Shown here: in pieces, positions 36,113 through 45,309 of the stretch
How the letters are laid out: each line of letters opens with the position of its first letter
How positions within the stretch are numbered: position 1 is the stretch's first letter
NCBI GenBank assembly: GCA_016716435.1
Contig: JADJWI010000001.1
Span: 434,001-498,000, forward strand
Source: Acidobacteriota bacterium
Lineage (GTDB): Bacteria; Acidobacteriota; Blastocatellia; Pyrinomonadales; Pyrinomonadaceae
DNA: 64,000 bases
Direction of reading: 5' to 3'
Made by a program: the position numbers and the translations under genes
Notes under the pieces: model-generated
What the model saw: the letters and a program-made list of their open reading frames with translations, nothing else
What the model was told of the DNA's origin: nothing
The model's database searches: none

Positions 36113-37624
36113 ATGAGATCTATCAAGACCGGTTTATCCGCTTTTCTTTTGCTCACTTTCCTGAGCGTCGCGGCCTTTGCAGCCACCTTTACCGTAACCA
36201 AGGTCGAAGACACGAACGACGGCACCTGTGACGCGGACTGCTCGCTCCGGGAGGCGATAGCAGCCGCCAACGCCGCAAGCGGCGATGACATTATTCAATT
36301 CTCTAGCCTTTTCGATTCTCAGCAGACGATAACGCTTTCGGGAACTGAACTAATACTCGAGGCCAACGGCTCAATTACAATTGGCGGCCCGGGCGCTGAT
36401 CTTTTGACCATCAGCGGTAACAATGCGAGCCGCATACTCGTTACCGGACCAAATGTTGTAGCAACAATTGATGGGATCACGTTTACCGCCGGGAACGGCG
36501 TCGGAGCCCTCAACAACGGTCGGGGCGGAGCGATCTACAATGCGGGCGGCACCCTAACGATCACGAACTCCGTGATCACGAATAATAATGGAGCAAATGG
36601 CGGCGGACTGAATAATGCCTCCTCAGGAAGCCCGGCCGTTCCCGGAACGCTCATCATCTCAAACAGTGTCATCTCGAACAACACGGCAACGGGTTCCGGC
36701 GGCGCAATGCAGAATTTCTCAACGAGCACGGTGACGATCACCAACACGACGATATCGGGTAACGTCAGCAATGGAACGACGGGCGGTGGAGGCGGCCAAT
36801 ACAACGGTCGAGTTAACTTCACGAACGTCACTTTTGCGAACAATAGCGCCCCTTCCGGTTCCGGCGGCGGATTTCAATCGAACGGATCGCTGGGTACGAT
36901 CATCACCAATGTGACAGTGGTCAACAACTCCTCGCTGAACAACGGCGGCGGCATTCATCGCGCTACGACAAACGCAAACTTCTTCATTCGCAACTCCATC
37001 GTCGCTGGAAACAACGGCACAGCGGCCTCGCCCGATGTAACGAACTCGACCGGAGGCATCCAGTCCGAAGGAAACAATATTATCGGCAACGTCGGCACGA
37101 GCACCGGCTGGGTGGCTTCGGATCTTTTGAACACCGCACCCGTGCTTGGCCCGCTCGCCGATAACGGCGGCTTCGGACAGACCTTCCTCCCGCAGGCGGG
37201 CTCACCTGCGATCGACGCCGGGCAAAACTGCGTCCGCGACCTGACGTGTTCCGCCAACAATCCGCCGGCGGCCGTCACCGAGGATCAGCGCGGAATCTCG
37301 CGTTTGACGAACGGCAATGTCGATATCGGAGCGGTCGAAGTTGCCGCCGCTGTTCCGGTCAGCGTTGGTGGACGGGTATTTTCGAGTGCGGGTGTTGCAC
37401 TCCCGCTTGCACTTGTCTCGGTCACGGACGGCAATGAGACCCGGTACTTCATCACCAATAGCTTCGGGTATTACAGCTTTGAAGGGTTGACGGCCGGAAC
37501 CGAGTACACGATCTCTGTCAGCAGCAAGGCCGCGTCGTACACTCCGCAGGTTGTCACTCCCGCGAACGACATATCGGACCTTGATTTCCTGCCGGCTATG
37601 ATGCTGAAGGCGGTCGGAAAATAA
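36113..37624 (+). CDS. Secreted right-handed beta-helix protein with CarboxypepD_reg-like C-terminus
   Basis: ATG 36113 is preceded by TTGGAGGA (an excellent ribosome site). The protein has a signal peptide (LSAFLLLTFLSVAAFA), a CSLREAIAAANA start as in choice-of-anchor proteins, and then many Asn/Gly/Thr-rich turns (ITNNNGANGGGLNN, ISGNVSNGTTGGGGG) typical of a parallel beta-helix. The last 85 residues are a compact beta domain (NSFGYYSFEGLTAGTEY) shared with the proteases and small proteins at 51.8-55.8 kb. It is likely surface-exposed or secreted; the substrate or binding partner cannot be read. Confidence 0.75.
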   Translation: MRSIKTGLSAFLLLTFLSVAAFAATFTVTKVEDTNDGTCDADCSLREAIAAANAASGDDIIQFSSLFDSQQTITLSGTELILEANGSITIGGPGADLLTISGNNASRILVTGPNVVATIDGITFTAGNGVGALNNGRGGAIYNAGGTLTITNSVITNNNGANGGGLNNASSGSPAVPGTLIISNSVISNNTATGSGGAMQNFSTSTVTITNTTISGNVSNGTTGGGGGQYNGRVNFTNVTFANNSAPSGSGGGFQSNGSLGTIITNVTVVNNSSLNNGGGIHRATTNANFFIRNSIVAGNNGTAASPDVTNSTGGIQSEGNNIIGNVGTSTGWVASDLLNTAPVLGPLADNGGFGQTFLPQAGSPAIDAGQNCVRDLTCSANNPPAAVTEDQRGISRLTNGNVDIGAVEVAAAVPVSVGGRVFSSAGVALPLALVSVTDGNETRYFITNSFGYYSFEGLTAGTEYTISVSSKAASYTPQVVTPANDISDLDFLPAMMLKAVGK

Positions 37625-37628
37625 AAAG

Positions 37629-37646
37629 GCGGGCTCCCACCCGCTC
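37629..37646. terminator. Weak hairpin between convergent genes
   Basis: GCGGG pairs with CCCGC across a six-base loop just past the beta-helix stop and 3 bases before the response-regulator stop. No long T-run follows, so it is a weak candidate for either gene. Confidence 0.3.
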
Positions 37647-37647
37647 T

Positions 37648-38328
37648 TCATTCGCAAAACTTATATCCCATCCCGTGAACGGTCTGTATATGTGCAGGCC
37701 GTTTCGGATTTTCCTCGAGCTTTTGCCGAAGCCAGGCAATGTGAACATCGACCGTCCGCGTCGAGGGCATCGCGTCGTAGCCCCAAACGTGGTCAAGCAG
37801 TTCGTCCCGAGAATGGACCACGCCTCGGTTCTCGACCAAAAATCGCAAGAGCTTGAACTCCATCGCCGAAAGCTCGACCGGTTCGCCGCTCCGCCGGACC
37901 TCGGCACGAGCTAGATCGATGGTCACATTGCCAAACGCCGCGGCACCGTTTATCGGGTCCTTTACGTTACGCGACCGCCGCATCAAGGCCTCGATCCGGG
38001 CCAGCAGTTCTGCGACCTCAAAAGGCTTTGTCAGGTAATCGTCAGCTCCGAGCTTGAGCCCGAGCACCTTGTCGATCGTTTCGCCCTTTGCCGTCAGCAT
38101 CAGCACGGGCGTTTCGACCCCGCGGCGGCGAAGGTCGCGGCAAACGTCATAGCCGTTCTTTTTCGGGAGCATTATGTCGAGGATGATCAGGTCGAAGTTG
38201 TCCGAAGTAGCCGAGCGGAACCCGGCCTCGCCATCGGCGGCCGAGACGACCTCATAGCCTTCGGCCGTTAACCGGTCGGTCAACGTCAGGATCAGCCCCT
38301 TTTCATCTTCGACAAGCAGGATCTTCAT
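37648..38328 (-). CDS. OmpR/PhoB-family response regulator
   Basis: The 226-residue protein has a receiver domain with the phospho-acceptor Asp in LIILDIMLPKKNG, conserved LTAKG (Thr) and LGADDYLTKPF (Lys), and a winged-helix DNA-binding domain (VELSAMEFKLLRFLV, then RTVDVHIAWLRQKLEE and the IQTVHGMGYKF ending). It overlaps its cognate kinase gene by four bases. Target genes are unknown; the closest candidates are the secreted genes on either side. Confidence 0.93.
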   Translation of the reverse strand: MKILLVEDEKGLILTLTDRLTAEGYEVVSAADGEAGFRSATSDNFDLIILDIMLPKKNGYDVCRDLRRRGVETPVLMLTAKGETIDKVLGLKLGADDYLTKPFEVAELLARIEALMRRSRNVKDPINGAAAFGNVTIDLARAEVRRSGEPVELSAMEFKLLRFLVENRGVVHSRDELLDHVWGYDAMPSTRTVDVHIAWLRQKLEENPKRPAHIQTVHGMGYKFCE

Positions 38329-40163
38329 TGCTTCCGGGCCTCGGCCGGTAGTGAGATGGTGAACGTGCTGCCCTTTCCAGGCACGCTCTCGACCTCGACC
38401 GAACCGCCGTGTGCCGCCACAATCTCCTTTACGAGCGAAAGCCCGAGCCCGTTCCCGCTAATCTGTGAATCGACAACCTCACGCGATCGAAAAAAAGGCT
38501 CGAATATCTTTTTGACGTCCTTTTCTGCGATGCCAATGCCGTGATCCTTGACCGCGATGCTCACTCGTCCATTGCCATTCGTCCCACGGATCTCAAGCCG
38601 CGGAGTCCCGCTCGAATACTTGACCGCATTGTTGACAAGGTTCTGGATCGCAAGGCTCAAAGCGGCACTATCCGCGTTGATTTTCGGCAGGTTCCCTGCG
38701 ATGTCTATTTCTATCTCAGCAGGCGATCCCTCGATCGCTCCGCGGCATTCGTTCACCACCTCTCTGACGATCTCGCCGGCATCGGCCGGCACAAAATTGT
38801 ACCGCCGCTTGCCAGAACGGGCTCCGGCGAATTCAAGTATCTGTTCGACCATTCCGGTTAGCTTTCGGCCCTCGCCTTTTATCAGCTCGCCGTACCGTGC
38901 AACCTGGTCGTCGCTTCGTGCAATTCCGTCGGCAAGGTTCTCTCCCGCGGAATAGATCACGGCAAGCGGCGTCCGGAACTCATGCGAAACGCTCGAGACA
39001 AAATCGACCTGCTTCTGTGCGAAGGTCCGTGCCCGATTTGCCGAGATCGTAATGGCAAGAATGCTCCCTACGAGCAGTGAATAGATGCCGGCACCGATCG
39101 CAAGATTCTTTCGCTCCTCGCTGCGGATGTAATCGCCGATCGAGCCGGATGCATGCGTGACCTTCAGCGTCCAGGGCTGTTCGTCCGCCGGCGTTGCGAT
39201 CACCGCACTCCGCTGCCGCACGCCATCAGTACTTCGCATCTCGAATGTAAATGTGTTGTCGCGTTCGCGTGCCGGCGAGGGCGAGTTCGTCACGGTTGTG
39301 CTCTCGATCCGCTGATCGACGATGACGTTTGCAGGTGCCGCGGACCGGCTTGGAAGATCCATCTCACGATTGGCGAAAAAGATCATCGTGTTCGGCCGCA
39401 GGTCGTAGAGCCCCGCCGAACCGTCCGGCTCGCCGCCATTCTCTCCGTACACGATAGACCCGCCTTTGCCCGCGACCGAAAGCCTATATTCGCCCGAGGA
39501 GAAATGTTTTGCCGCAAGCTCCGGAAGCATCCGCTCGGTCATCACTTTGCGGTTCAGCCGAATAACGATATGCCCTTCATTATTCAACGGCTGCTCGGGA
39601 ACCTCGATCGTTTTGCCGGTAACGGCAACACGCGGCACGCGATCGACCACGATCCGCTGAAAATGCCGCTCGCCCGAAACGATCGGCATTATCAACGCAT
39701 CGAGGTCATCAAGAACCGGCACTGGCCGCGGGGCTCCGGACGCGATACGATCCTTTATCGTACCGAACCCGGAATCAGCCTCAAACGGAGCGAAACTCCC
39801 GGCCGAACGGTCATATCGCTGCGGACTTTCATCGGCGGCCGGTGGAAGATAGACAATGTCGCGGAGCAACTCCGGATAGGCCGTTTTCCCTCGCCAAAAG
39901 TCATACCTGTCATTGAACTCCGCCAGGTCTCCGCTCTTGAGAACTTCGGCGTTTAGCTGAAGGTTGAAATAGACGGACTGTATCTCACGGTTGAAATCAT
40001 CAGCAAAGGCCTTCGTGTCCGCCGCGACACGCCGCTGCATCCGCTCGCGTTCGGCCTCGCTCGCCTCGCGCATCCAGCGATACTGCAGCCCGAAAAAGAG
40101 CGTCAGCACGGCGATCACCGCGGTCAAGATCAGATATGGCAGCCAGCTTCGTTTCATTCCCAT
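38325..40163 (-). CDS. Membrane sensor histidine kinase
   Basis: The 612-residue protein has an N-terminal membrane helix (LPYLILTAVIAVLTLFFGL), a large periplasmic sensor region, a second helix (GAGIYSLLVGSILAITIS) and the kinase core: H-box SSVSHEFRTPLAV (His near 392), N-box NLVNNAVKY, G1 VKDHGIGI and G2 GNGLGLSLVKE. It autophosphorylates and passes phosphate to the overlapping response regulator. It lacks an obvious HAMP or PAS domain. Upstream, in divergent orientation, lies the secreted-protein gene at 40421. Confidence 0.93.
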   Translation of the reverse strand: MGMKRSWLPYLILTAVIAVLTLFFGLQYRWMREASEAERERMQRRVAADTKAFADDFNREIQSVYFNLQLNAEVLKSGDLAEFNDRYDFWRGKTAYPELLRDIVYLPPAADESPQRYDRSAGSFAPFEADSGFGTIKDRIASGAPRPVPVLDDLDALIMPIVSGERHFQRIVVDRVPRVAVTGKTIEVPEQPLNNEGHIVIRLNRKVMTERMLPELAAKHFSSGEYRLSVAGKGGSIVYGENGGEPDGSAGLYDLRPNTMIFFANREMDLPSRSAAPANVIVDQRIESTTVTNSPSPARERDNTFTFEMRSTDGVRQRSAVIATPADEQPWTLKVTHASGSIGDYIRSEERKNLAIGAGIYSLLVGSILAITISANRARTFAQKQVDFVSSVSHEFRTPLAVIYSAGENLADGIARSDDQVARYGELIKGEGRKLTGMVEQILEFAGARSGKRRYNFVPADAGEIVREVVNECRGAIEGSPAEIEIDIAGNLPKINADSAALSLAIQNLVNNAVKYSSGTPRLEIRGTNGNGRVSIAVKDHGIGIAEKDVKKIFEPFFRSREVVDSQISGNGLGLSLVKEIVAAHGGSVEVESVPGKGSTFTISLPAEARKQ

Positions 40164-40322
40164 CGAACGCGGGATGTTGCACGATCTCGCGTTTCGAGTT
40201 CATTATGCAATTATACGGCGAGGCCGGACAATACGTTTTCGGCAGATTTTACATCCTTTACAATTTCTTTGCGTCGTCTTAACCACTTCGCTCTCGGCCG
40301 GTGTCAGACTAGCTTCTATCGT

Positions 40323-40388
40323 AGGCGGCGGTTGGCAATACTAGCTTGAGTCCTCCTGACCTGATGCTTATAGGAAAAACCGCCGCCT
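40323..40388 (+). promoter_or_regulatory. Perfect 11-base inverted repeat with anti-Shine-Dalgarno in its loop
   Basis: AGGCGGCGGTT (40323-40333) and AACCGCCGCCT (40378-40388) are exact reverse complements around a 44-base loop. The loop contains CCTCC (40352-40356), complementary to the GGAGG ribosome site at 40411-40415 of the downstream gene. The stem ends 32 bases before its ATG. In an mRNA leader this could hold an anti-SD in place and control translation. As DNA it could be a cruciform or protein site. Confidence 0.5.
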
Positions 40389-40420
40389 GCGTAAAAGATC
40401 AAAATTATTTGGAGGCACGA

Positions 40421-41560
40421 ATGAAAAAATTCATAACAACCATCGCTTTCGCATCGCTCTTTTTCACCGGGCTCGGTGCGATAGTTGAAAAGGCCGGGGC
40501 AAGCTTCAAGTCCGACCAAAAGGCTCTTGAGATCGTCGCAAAGGCTCGTCAGGCGATCGGCGGCGAGGCGGCCATCGCGCAGGTCCAGAGCATGGTCATC
40601 GTCGGCCGCTCAACACACACCATCAAGATCGGCGACACGGAACGCACCGAGCAGGGCGAGACCGAGATCGCAATGCAGTTCCCGGATAAGCTTCAGAAGA
40701 GCATCAAGATCGGCGATCCTTCCACCGCAACAGGCGATGCCAATGTTGTGAAGGAGGAAAGCGTTGTCGTGATCCGCAAGGGCGAAGGCGCGGAGTTTAA
40801 GGTCAATGGTGGCAACGGCGAATTCACGACCTCTGACGGCAAGAAGATCATCGTTCGCCGTGCCGAACCCGGAACGGGCGAGGTAACGGGGCCGGACGGC
40901 AAGACCTTCGTTTTCAAGAAAGGCGAGGAAGGTAATGCCGAATTCACCACCGAGGACGGCAAGAAGGTGATCGTTAGAGCCGTGCCGTCAGGCGACTTCG
41001 AATGGAAGGCCCGCGAAGGCGCTGAGAATCATGTACTGCACCGTGCCGGCGAAGTTCGTAACAATGAACTGCTCCGCATCGGCCTGATGCTGCTCGTCAG
41101 TGCACCGCAGGGCATCGACGTTTCATACACGTTCGAGGGCGAAGGCAATGTTGACGGCACGCAGGTCAATATCGTCTCCGCTTCGTTTGCCGGCTCGGTC
41201 TATCGCCTGCACATCGACAAGTTCACCAACCTGCCGGTCGCCATCGGCTACACAGGCGGCCCGATGCCGCACGTTGTCCGCCTCAACAAGGGCGAGGCGG
41301 TCGAAACTGAAAAGGACATCGTTGTGTTTGCCGAAAAAATGGAAGGGGCAGTAGCCGCGACGGCCGAAACGCTCGTCAAGCTTTCTGATTTCCGCTCGAC
41401 CGGCGGCGTTCAGCTTCCCTATCGCTGGACGACGATCGGCGGACGCACGACCGAGGTCTTCGACGTCACATCCTTTGACGTGAATCCGGCTAACATTGCC
41501 GAGCGCTTCAAGGACCAAAAGATGGTCCTCAGAATGGCAAAGCCCGCAGGGAAGAACTAG
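40421..41560 (+). CDS. Secreted protein of unknown function (LolA-like feel)
   Basis: ATG 40421 follows TTGGAGG at proper distance and opens a signal peptide (FITTIAFASLFFTGLGAIVEKAG). The mature part of about 355 residues begins with a helix typical of outer-membrane lipoprotein-sorting-like proteins (ALEIVAKARQAIGGEAAIAQV), then repeats of a beta-motif (FTTSDGKKIIVR, FTTEDGKKVIVR, GPDGKTFVF). The fold could be an incomplete barrel of the LolA type, but that is inference. The earlier in-frame ATG 40346 sits inside the inverted repeat and is unlikely to be used. Confidence 0.65.
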   Translation: MKKFITTIAFASLFFTGLGAIVEKAGASFKSDQKALEIVAKARQAIGGEAAIAQVQSMVIVGRSTHTIKIGDTERTEQGETEIAMQFPDKLQKSIKIGDPSTATGDANVVKEESVVVIRKGEGAEFKVNGGNGEFTTSDGKKIIVRRAEPGTGEVTGPDGKTFVFKKGEEGNAEFTTEDGKKVIVRAVPSGDFEWKAREGAENHVLHRAGEVRNNELLRIGLMLLVSAPQGIDVSYTFEGEGNVDGTQVNIVSASFAGSVYRLHIDKFTNLPVAIGYTGGPMPHVVRLNKGEAVETEKDIVVFAEKMEGAVAATAETLVKLSDFRSTGGVQLPYRWTTIGGRTTEVFDVTSFDVNPANIAERFKDQKMVLRMAKPAGKN

Positions 41561-41581
41561 TTGTTCGTCTCTTAAGAACAA

Positions 41582-41616
41582 AAGTCCCCGGCATCGCTAA
41601 TGCTTTGTCGGGGATT
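41582..41616. terminator. Bidirectional terminator between convergent genes
   Basis: TCCCCGGCAT pairs with ATGC plus CGGGGA in an interrupted stem, flanked by AAAAG on one side and TTTTA on the other. It lies between the secreted protein stop and the recQ stop, 41617. Confidence 0.7.
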
Positions 41617-43779
41617 TTACACTTCCTTTATAAGGTCTTCCATCACTGCCCTGATCTCGCCGTAGCTATAATCTTCACCCAGGTGTTCTTTGACCGGCGA
41701 GATCTGATTCTCGACCTTAAGTTTAATGAGTGCCTGCCGTATCACCTCGATCTTCGCGGGCTCGACGATCTCTTCGACCTTGACCCTCCCATCGGCAATG
41801 AATCGGCACAAATGATTTTCGATCGTGCTCACGGCAAGGCCGCGGCCCTTTGCGATTTCGGCGATCGATTTCCCCTCGCGAAACATATTGAAAGTTGTCG
41901 AAAAGGTGTCGCCCTCCGTCGGCTTTCGCTTCGCCTTCGCCGCAGAGCGAACAGGCCCTCGTCGCTCGCTGATCTTTGACCCGAGCCCGTTCTTTTCAGA
42001 GTAGCTGTTGATCACATCGAGAAACGCCGGGCAGTATTTATCAAGCTTAAATGCGCCGATCCCCGAGAGCTTTTGCATCTCGCTCATGTCCTGCGGAAGA
42101 AATGCCGCCATCTCGATCAGCGTTGCGTCGGAGAAAATAACATAAGGCGGAACGCCTTCGCCGTCTGCGAGCCGCATCCGAACGCGGCGGAGTTCCTCGA
42201 AAAGGTCTTTCTCAAAATCCATCGCGTCGCTCGCCGTTCGGCGAAGATCGACGTGCGTCAGTTTGTGCAGGTCAACCTTTCGCGAGCCGGCCAATACCTC
42301 CATGCCCGCGTCGGTGACCGAGAGCGTCGGATATTGCCCCGAAGACTTAAGCAGGAATCCCTGCTCCGTCAGGTCCTTGAAATACGAAAACCAATCGTCT
42401 TTCGAAATGTCGGCACCGACTCCGTAGGTCTTGAGGTTCATATGTTCGAGCCGCATCTTTTGCGACTTCGACCCGCGTAGCAGATCAACCAAATAACCCG
42501 CTCCGAAGACCTGACCGGTCCTTACAGCGGCGCTCAATGCTTTCTGTGCAATGACGGTCCCGTCAAACGTTTCAAACTCGGTATTGCAGTTATCGCAGTT
42601 CCCGCAGTCGCCTTCGAACGCCTCGGAAAAATACGCTAAAAGAAACCGCCGCCGGCACGTCCGCAACTCGCCAAACTCGGCCATCTGGTCGAGTTTTCTG
42701 AGCATCACTTCGCTCTGCTTCGCGTCGCCTTCGACCTCCGCGAATCCCTTCAGTTTCAGCACGTCCGCGATCGAATAAAACAGCAGCGCATCGCTCGGAA
42801 GCCCGTCTCGCCCGGCTCGGCCGGTTTCCTGATAGTAGCTCTCAATATTTTTCGGCAGGTCCATGTGGACAACGAACCGAACGTTCGATTTGTCGATACC
42901 CATCCCGAACGCGATAGTCGCGACGACGATCTTTGCTTCGTCATTCAGAAAAGCATTTTGGTTGTGCTCGCGGACGCTCCGTTCGAGCCCCGCGTGATAC
43001 GGCAATGCGGCGTAGCCTTCGGCACGAAGGTCCTCGGCTACCCGTTCGACCGACGCACGGCTCAGGCAATACACGATGCCGCTCTCGTCCTTTCGCGTCT
43101 GCAGAAATTCCAGCAGCCGGTAAAACGAATCCCGCTTCGGCTCGACCGTGTATTTGATGTTCGGCCGGTTAAAGCTCGAGACAAACACATTGGCATCAGG
43201 TATCGAGAGATGGCGAAGAATGTCCTCCCGAACAAGGTCATCGGCGGTCGCCGTCAGAGCGATCAACGGCACGCCGGGAAACTCGAGTTTCAGCACCGAG
43301 AGCCGCTGATACTCCGGTCGAAAATCGTGGCCCCAGCTTGAGATGCAATGTGCCTCGTCGATCGCGAAGAGCGAGACATTTATTGAGGAAAGAAAATCGA
43401 GAAACCGGTCGCCGCTTTGTAGCAACCGTTCCGGAGCGACATAGAGCAGTTTCAATTCGCCGGACCGAACCGTTCGAAAGACCTCGACCTGCTCGGCGGC
43501 TGTCTGCATCGAGTTCAAATACCCGGCATTGATGCCATAGCTCCGCAAGGCATCGACCTGGTCTTTCATCAATGCGATCAGCGGAGAGATGACGAGCGTA
43601 AGCCCGTCAAAGAGCATCGCCGGTATCTGATAACAAACCGACTTGCCGCCGCCCGTCGGCATCAGGAGCAAGCAATCGCGCCGCTCGAGCACGGCCTCGA
43701 TCGCCGGTTGCTGATGCATCCGAAAGTCGTCGTAACCGAAACGGGTCTTCAGTATCTCTTGAGCTTGGGCAATGGTCAT
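41617..43779 (-). CDS. recQ: ATP-dependent DNA helicase RecQ
   Basis: The 720-residue protein has all superfamily-2 RecQ motifs: Q-motif FGYDDFRMHQ, Walker A LMPTGGGKSVCYQIP near residue 40, DEAH with CISSWGHDFRPEY near 143, motif IV-VI ending QETGRAGRDGLPS. It has a zinc-binding RQC region (CRRRFLLAYFSE ... CGNCDNCN), then HRDC (KLSGIGAFKLDKYCPAFLDVI). A further helix-turn-helix (SIAEIAKGRGLAVSTIENHL) ends the protein, as in long RecQ forms. It unwinds DNA during recombinational repair. Confidence 0.96.
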   Translation of the reverse strand: MTIAQAQEILKTRFGYDDFRMHQQPAIEAVLERRDCLLLMPTGGGKSVCYQIPAMLFDGLTLVISPLIALMKDQVDALRSYGINAGYLNSMQTAAEQVEVFRTVRSGELKLLYVAPERLLQSGDRFLDFLSSINVSLFAIDEAHCISSWGHDFRPEYQRLSVLKLEFPGVPLIALTATADDLVREDILRHLSIPDANVFVSSFNRPNIKYTVEPKRDSFYRLLEFLQTRKDESGIVYCLSRASVERVAEDLRAEGYAALPYHAGLERSVREHNQNAFLNDEAKIVVATIAFGMGIDKSNVRFVVHMDLPKNIESYYQETGRAGRDGLPSDALLFYSIADVLKLKGFAEVEGDAKQSEVMLRKLDQMAEFGELRTCRRRFLLAYFSEAFEGDCGNCDNCNTEFETFDGTVIAQKALSAAVRTGQVFGAGYLVDLLRGSKSQKMRLEHMNLKTYGVGADISKDDWFSYFKDLTEQGFLLKSSGQYPTLSVTDAGMEVLAGSRKVDLHKLTHVDLRRTASDAMDFEKDLFEELRRVRMRLADGEGVPPYVIFSDATLIEMAAFLPQDMSEMQKLSGIGAFKLDKYCPAFLDVINSYSEKNGLGSKISERRGPVRSAAKAKRKPTEGDTFSTTFNMFREGKSIAEIAKGRGLAVSTIENHLCRFIADGRVKVEEIVEPAKIEVIRQALIKLKVENQISPVKEHLGEDYSYGEIRAVMEDLIKEV

Positions 43780-43806
43780 CGCTGAATAGGAGTCGGCGGA
43801 AAAGTG

Positions 43807-44847
43807 TTACGAACCGGACGCCTGCTGACTTACGCGAAGCTTTTCCGCGATCGCCGGTATGATCTTTCGCGGTGCTTCGATCGCGGCTTTGATGTGCCGC
43901 TTATTGGTGAAATGCCCGGCGACGTAGATCCCCGGGACATTCGTTTCGTTGGTCTTTGGGTCATAGACAGGGACATCGCCGTATTTTCCCGTTTCGATCT
44001 CAACGCCGAGCGACCGGAGCATCGTCAGGTCCGCATCCGACCCGATTAGCACGAAGACGACATCGTTCTCCAGCACGACACGTTCGCCGGATTCGCTTTC
44101 GAGCTCGACCTCGTTTTCGCGGATCTCATTAACCTTGCCCAGAAAAAAGAGGCTGAGGCAATGCTGTTTTAGCTCTTCTTCAAGCGGCTGCCTGACCCAA
44201 TATTTTATGCAGCCCTGCTTTGGGTCGGTGTTTTCCCAGTCGTCGCGAAAGATGGCGAGCGTCGTCTCCGCACCTTCCTGTGCAAGAAAAAGTGCCGCCT
44301 CGCCCGCCGAATTTCCCCCGCCGACGACCAACGCTTTCTTCTTTACCCACGGATAAGTCTCGCGAAAAAGATCGCGGACCTTCGGCAGATCCTCACCCGG
44401 CACGTTCAACCGCCGCGGATGGTCCATCGCCCCGATCGCAAAAAGCACATTCCGAGCCAGGTACTCGCCCTTATCCGTCACGACGAGAAAGCTCCCCTCC
44501 TTACAAAGGAGGGGTGCCGACGCTTCGTCGGCGGGGTGGTTCTCTCCTGGTTGCACTTCGAGAACAGTCTCCTCCGACCGAACCTCCAGTTCATTATCCA
44601 AAACAAACCGCACGTAATACGAGAGCAACTCTTCCCGCGTCGGCTTCTCCCTCGCGGGCTTCAGATCGCCCTCACCGAACTCAAGCTCATTCACCGTCGA
44701 AAAAACCGTCAGCCCGACCGGGTAGTTGTAGATCGTATTGCCGATCAGGCCCTTTTCGATCACGACATAATCAAGCCCCGCCTTCTTAGCCTCAAACGCC
44801 GCCGAGATCCCCGCCGGTCCCGCACCGATGATAACCAGATCAATCAT
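43807..44847 (-). CDS. YpdA/Bdr-like FAD-dependent disulfide reductase with repeat-derived insertion
   Basis: The protein has two dinucleotide-binding motifs (DLVIIGAGPAGISAAFEA and LVVGGGNSAGEAALFLA) and the YNYP--LTVFST segment of the bacillithiol-disulfide-reductase-like YpdA family, ending with GIYVAGHFTNKRHIKAAIE. It lacks the CxxC redox pair, as is usual for this family. Whether it acts on bacillithiol here is not shown by context. ATG 44847 is chosen, since the extension to 44883 precedes the FAD motif with unlike residues. About 14 residues (NHPADEASAPLLCKEG) come from the palindromic element at 44493-44546, read antisense and in frame. Confidence 0.85.
   Translation of the reverse strand: MIDLVIIGAGPAGISAAFEAKKAGLDYVVIEKGLIGNTIYNYPVGLTVFSTVNELEFGEGDLKPAREKPTREELLSYYVRFVLDNELEVRSEETVLEVQPGENHPADEASAPLLCKEGSFLVVTDKGEYLARNVLFAIGAMDHPRRLNVPGEDLPKVRDLFRETYPWVKKKALVVGGGNSAGEAALFLAQEGAETTLAIFRDDWENTDPKQGCIKYWVRQPLEEELKQHCLSLFFLGKVNEIRENEVELESESGERVVLENDVVFVLIGSDADLTMLRSLGVEIETGKYGDVPVYDPKTNETNVPGIYVAGHFTNKRHIKAAIEAPRKIIPAIAEKLRVSQQASGS
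44493..44546 (+). repeat. Palindromic repeat element, copy 2, inside the YpdA-like gene
   Basis: The 54-base element has the hairpin CCCCTCCTT-ACA-AAGGAGGGG, a second dyad (CGACGCTTCGTCG) and the tail CGGGGTGG-TTCTCTC. It aligns with copy 1 (2732-2787) across its full length with one 2-base gap. Here the host gene runs on the minus strand, so the element is read as the complement, yet it still keeps frame and has no stop. This means it is translatable in both orientations. Confidence 0.8.
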
Positions 44848-45151
44848 TGCTTCTTTGTTGTTGGTTAACGATCTTTTTATCAAGAGAGCTCAACCTTGAC
44901 GAGAGGATCAGGAAAATTCCGAATATTGCGAAATACGTTAAAAAATGGGAAATGGTAGCGTAATGGAACACATTGCCAGCATTACTGACACTATCAACGC
45001 ACGCCTGCGCGAGTTCCGGTGAAGAATTTATGCATTCCAACAACTTGCTTCTGTAAGCTTGACTGAAAAGATAGTGATGAACCAGTTCAACTGCGACTAG
45101 GATAAGTAGAAACAGAACCGCGATCACCCACAATTTCGAGTTCTTTACCAC
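44840..45151 (-). CDS. Hypothetical two-helix membrane protein
   Basis: Two hydrophobic segments (LWVIAVLFLLILVAVELVHH and ISHFLTYFAIFGIFLILSS) flank a loop with two Cys (LLECINSSPELAQACVD) that could form a disulfide outside the membrane. I prefer GTG 45151 because AGGAGAGAACAG lies just before it on the minus strand; the ATG at 45205 adds 18 charged residues. It overlaps the YpdA-like start by eight bases, so the two may be coupled. Function is unknown. Confidence 0.55.
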   Translation of the reverse strand: MVKNSKLWVIAVLFLLILVAVELVHHYLFSQAYRSKLLECINSSPELAQACVDSVSNAGNVFHYATISHFLTYFAIFGIFLILSSRLSSLDKKIVNQQQRSND

Positions 45152-45309
45152 CTGTTCTCTCCTGAAATCTGTTTGATCCGCAGAGGCAAAGCATCGCTCC
45201 CACATCCTGTAACCGATCGCCGAGCAAATGCGTAGGTTTTTACCGCCAATGGATTTTCCATGATATCTGCATTCGTCGGCTACCGACGCCTCACTACCGA
45301 CTCCCTCCC

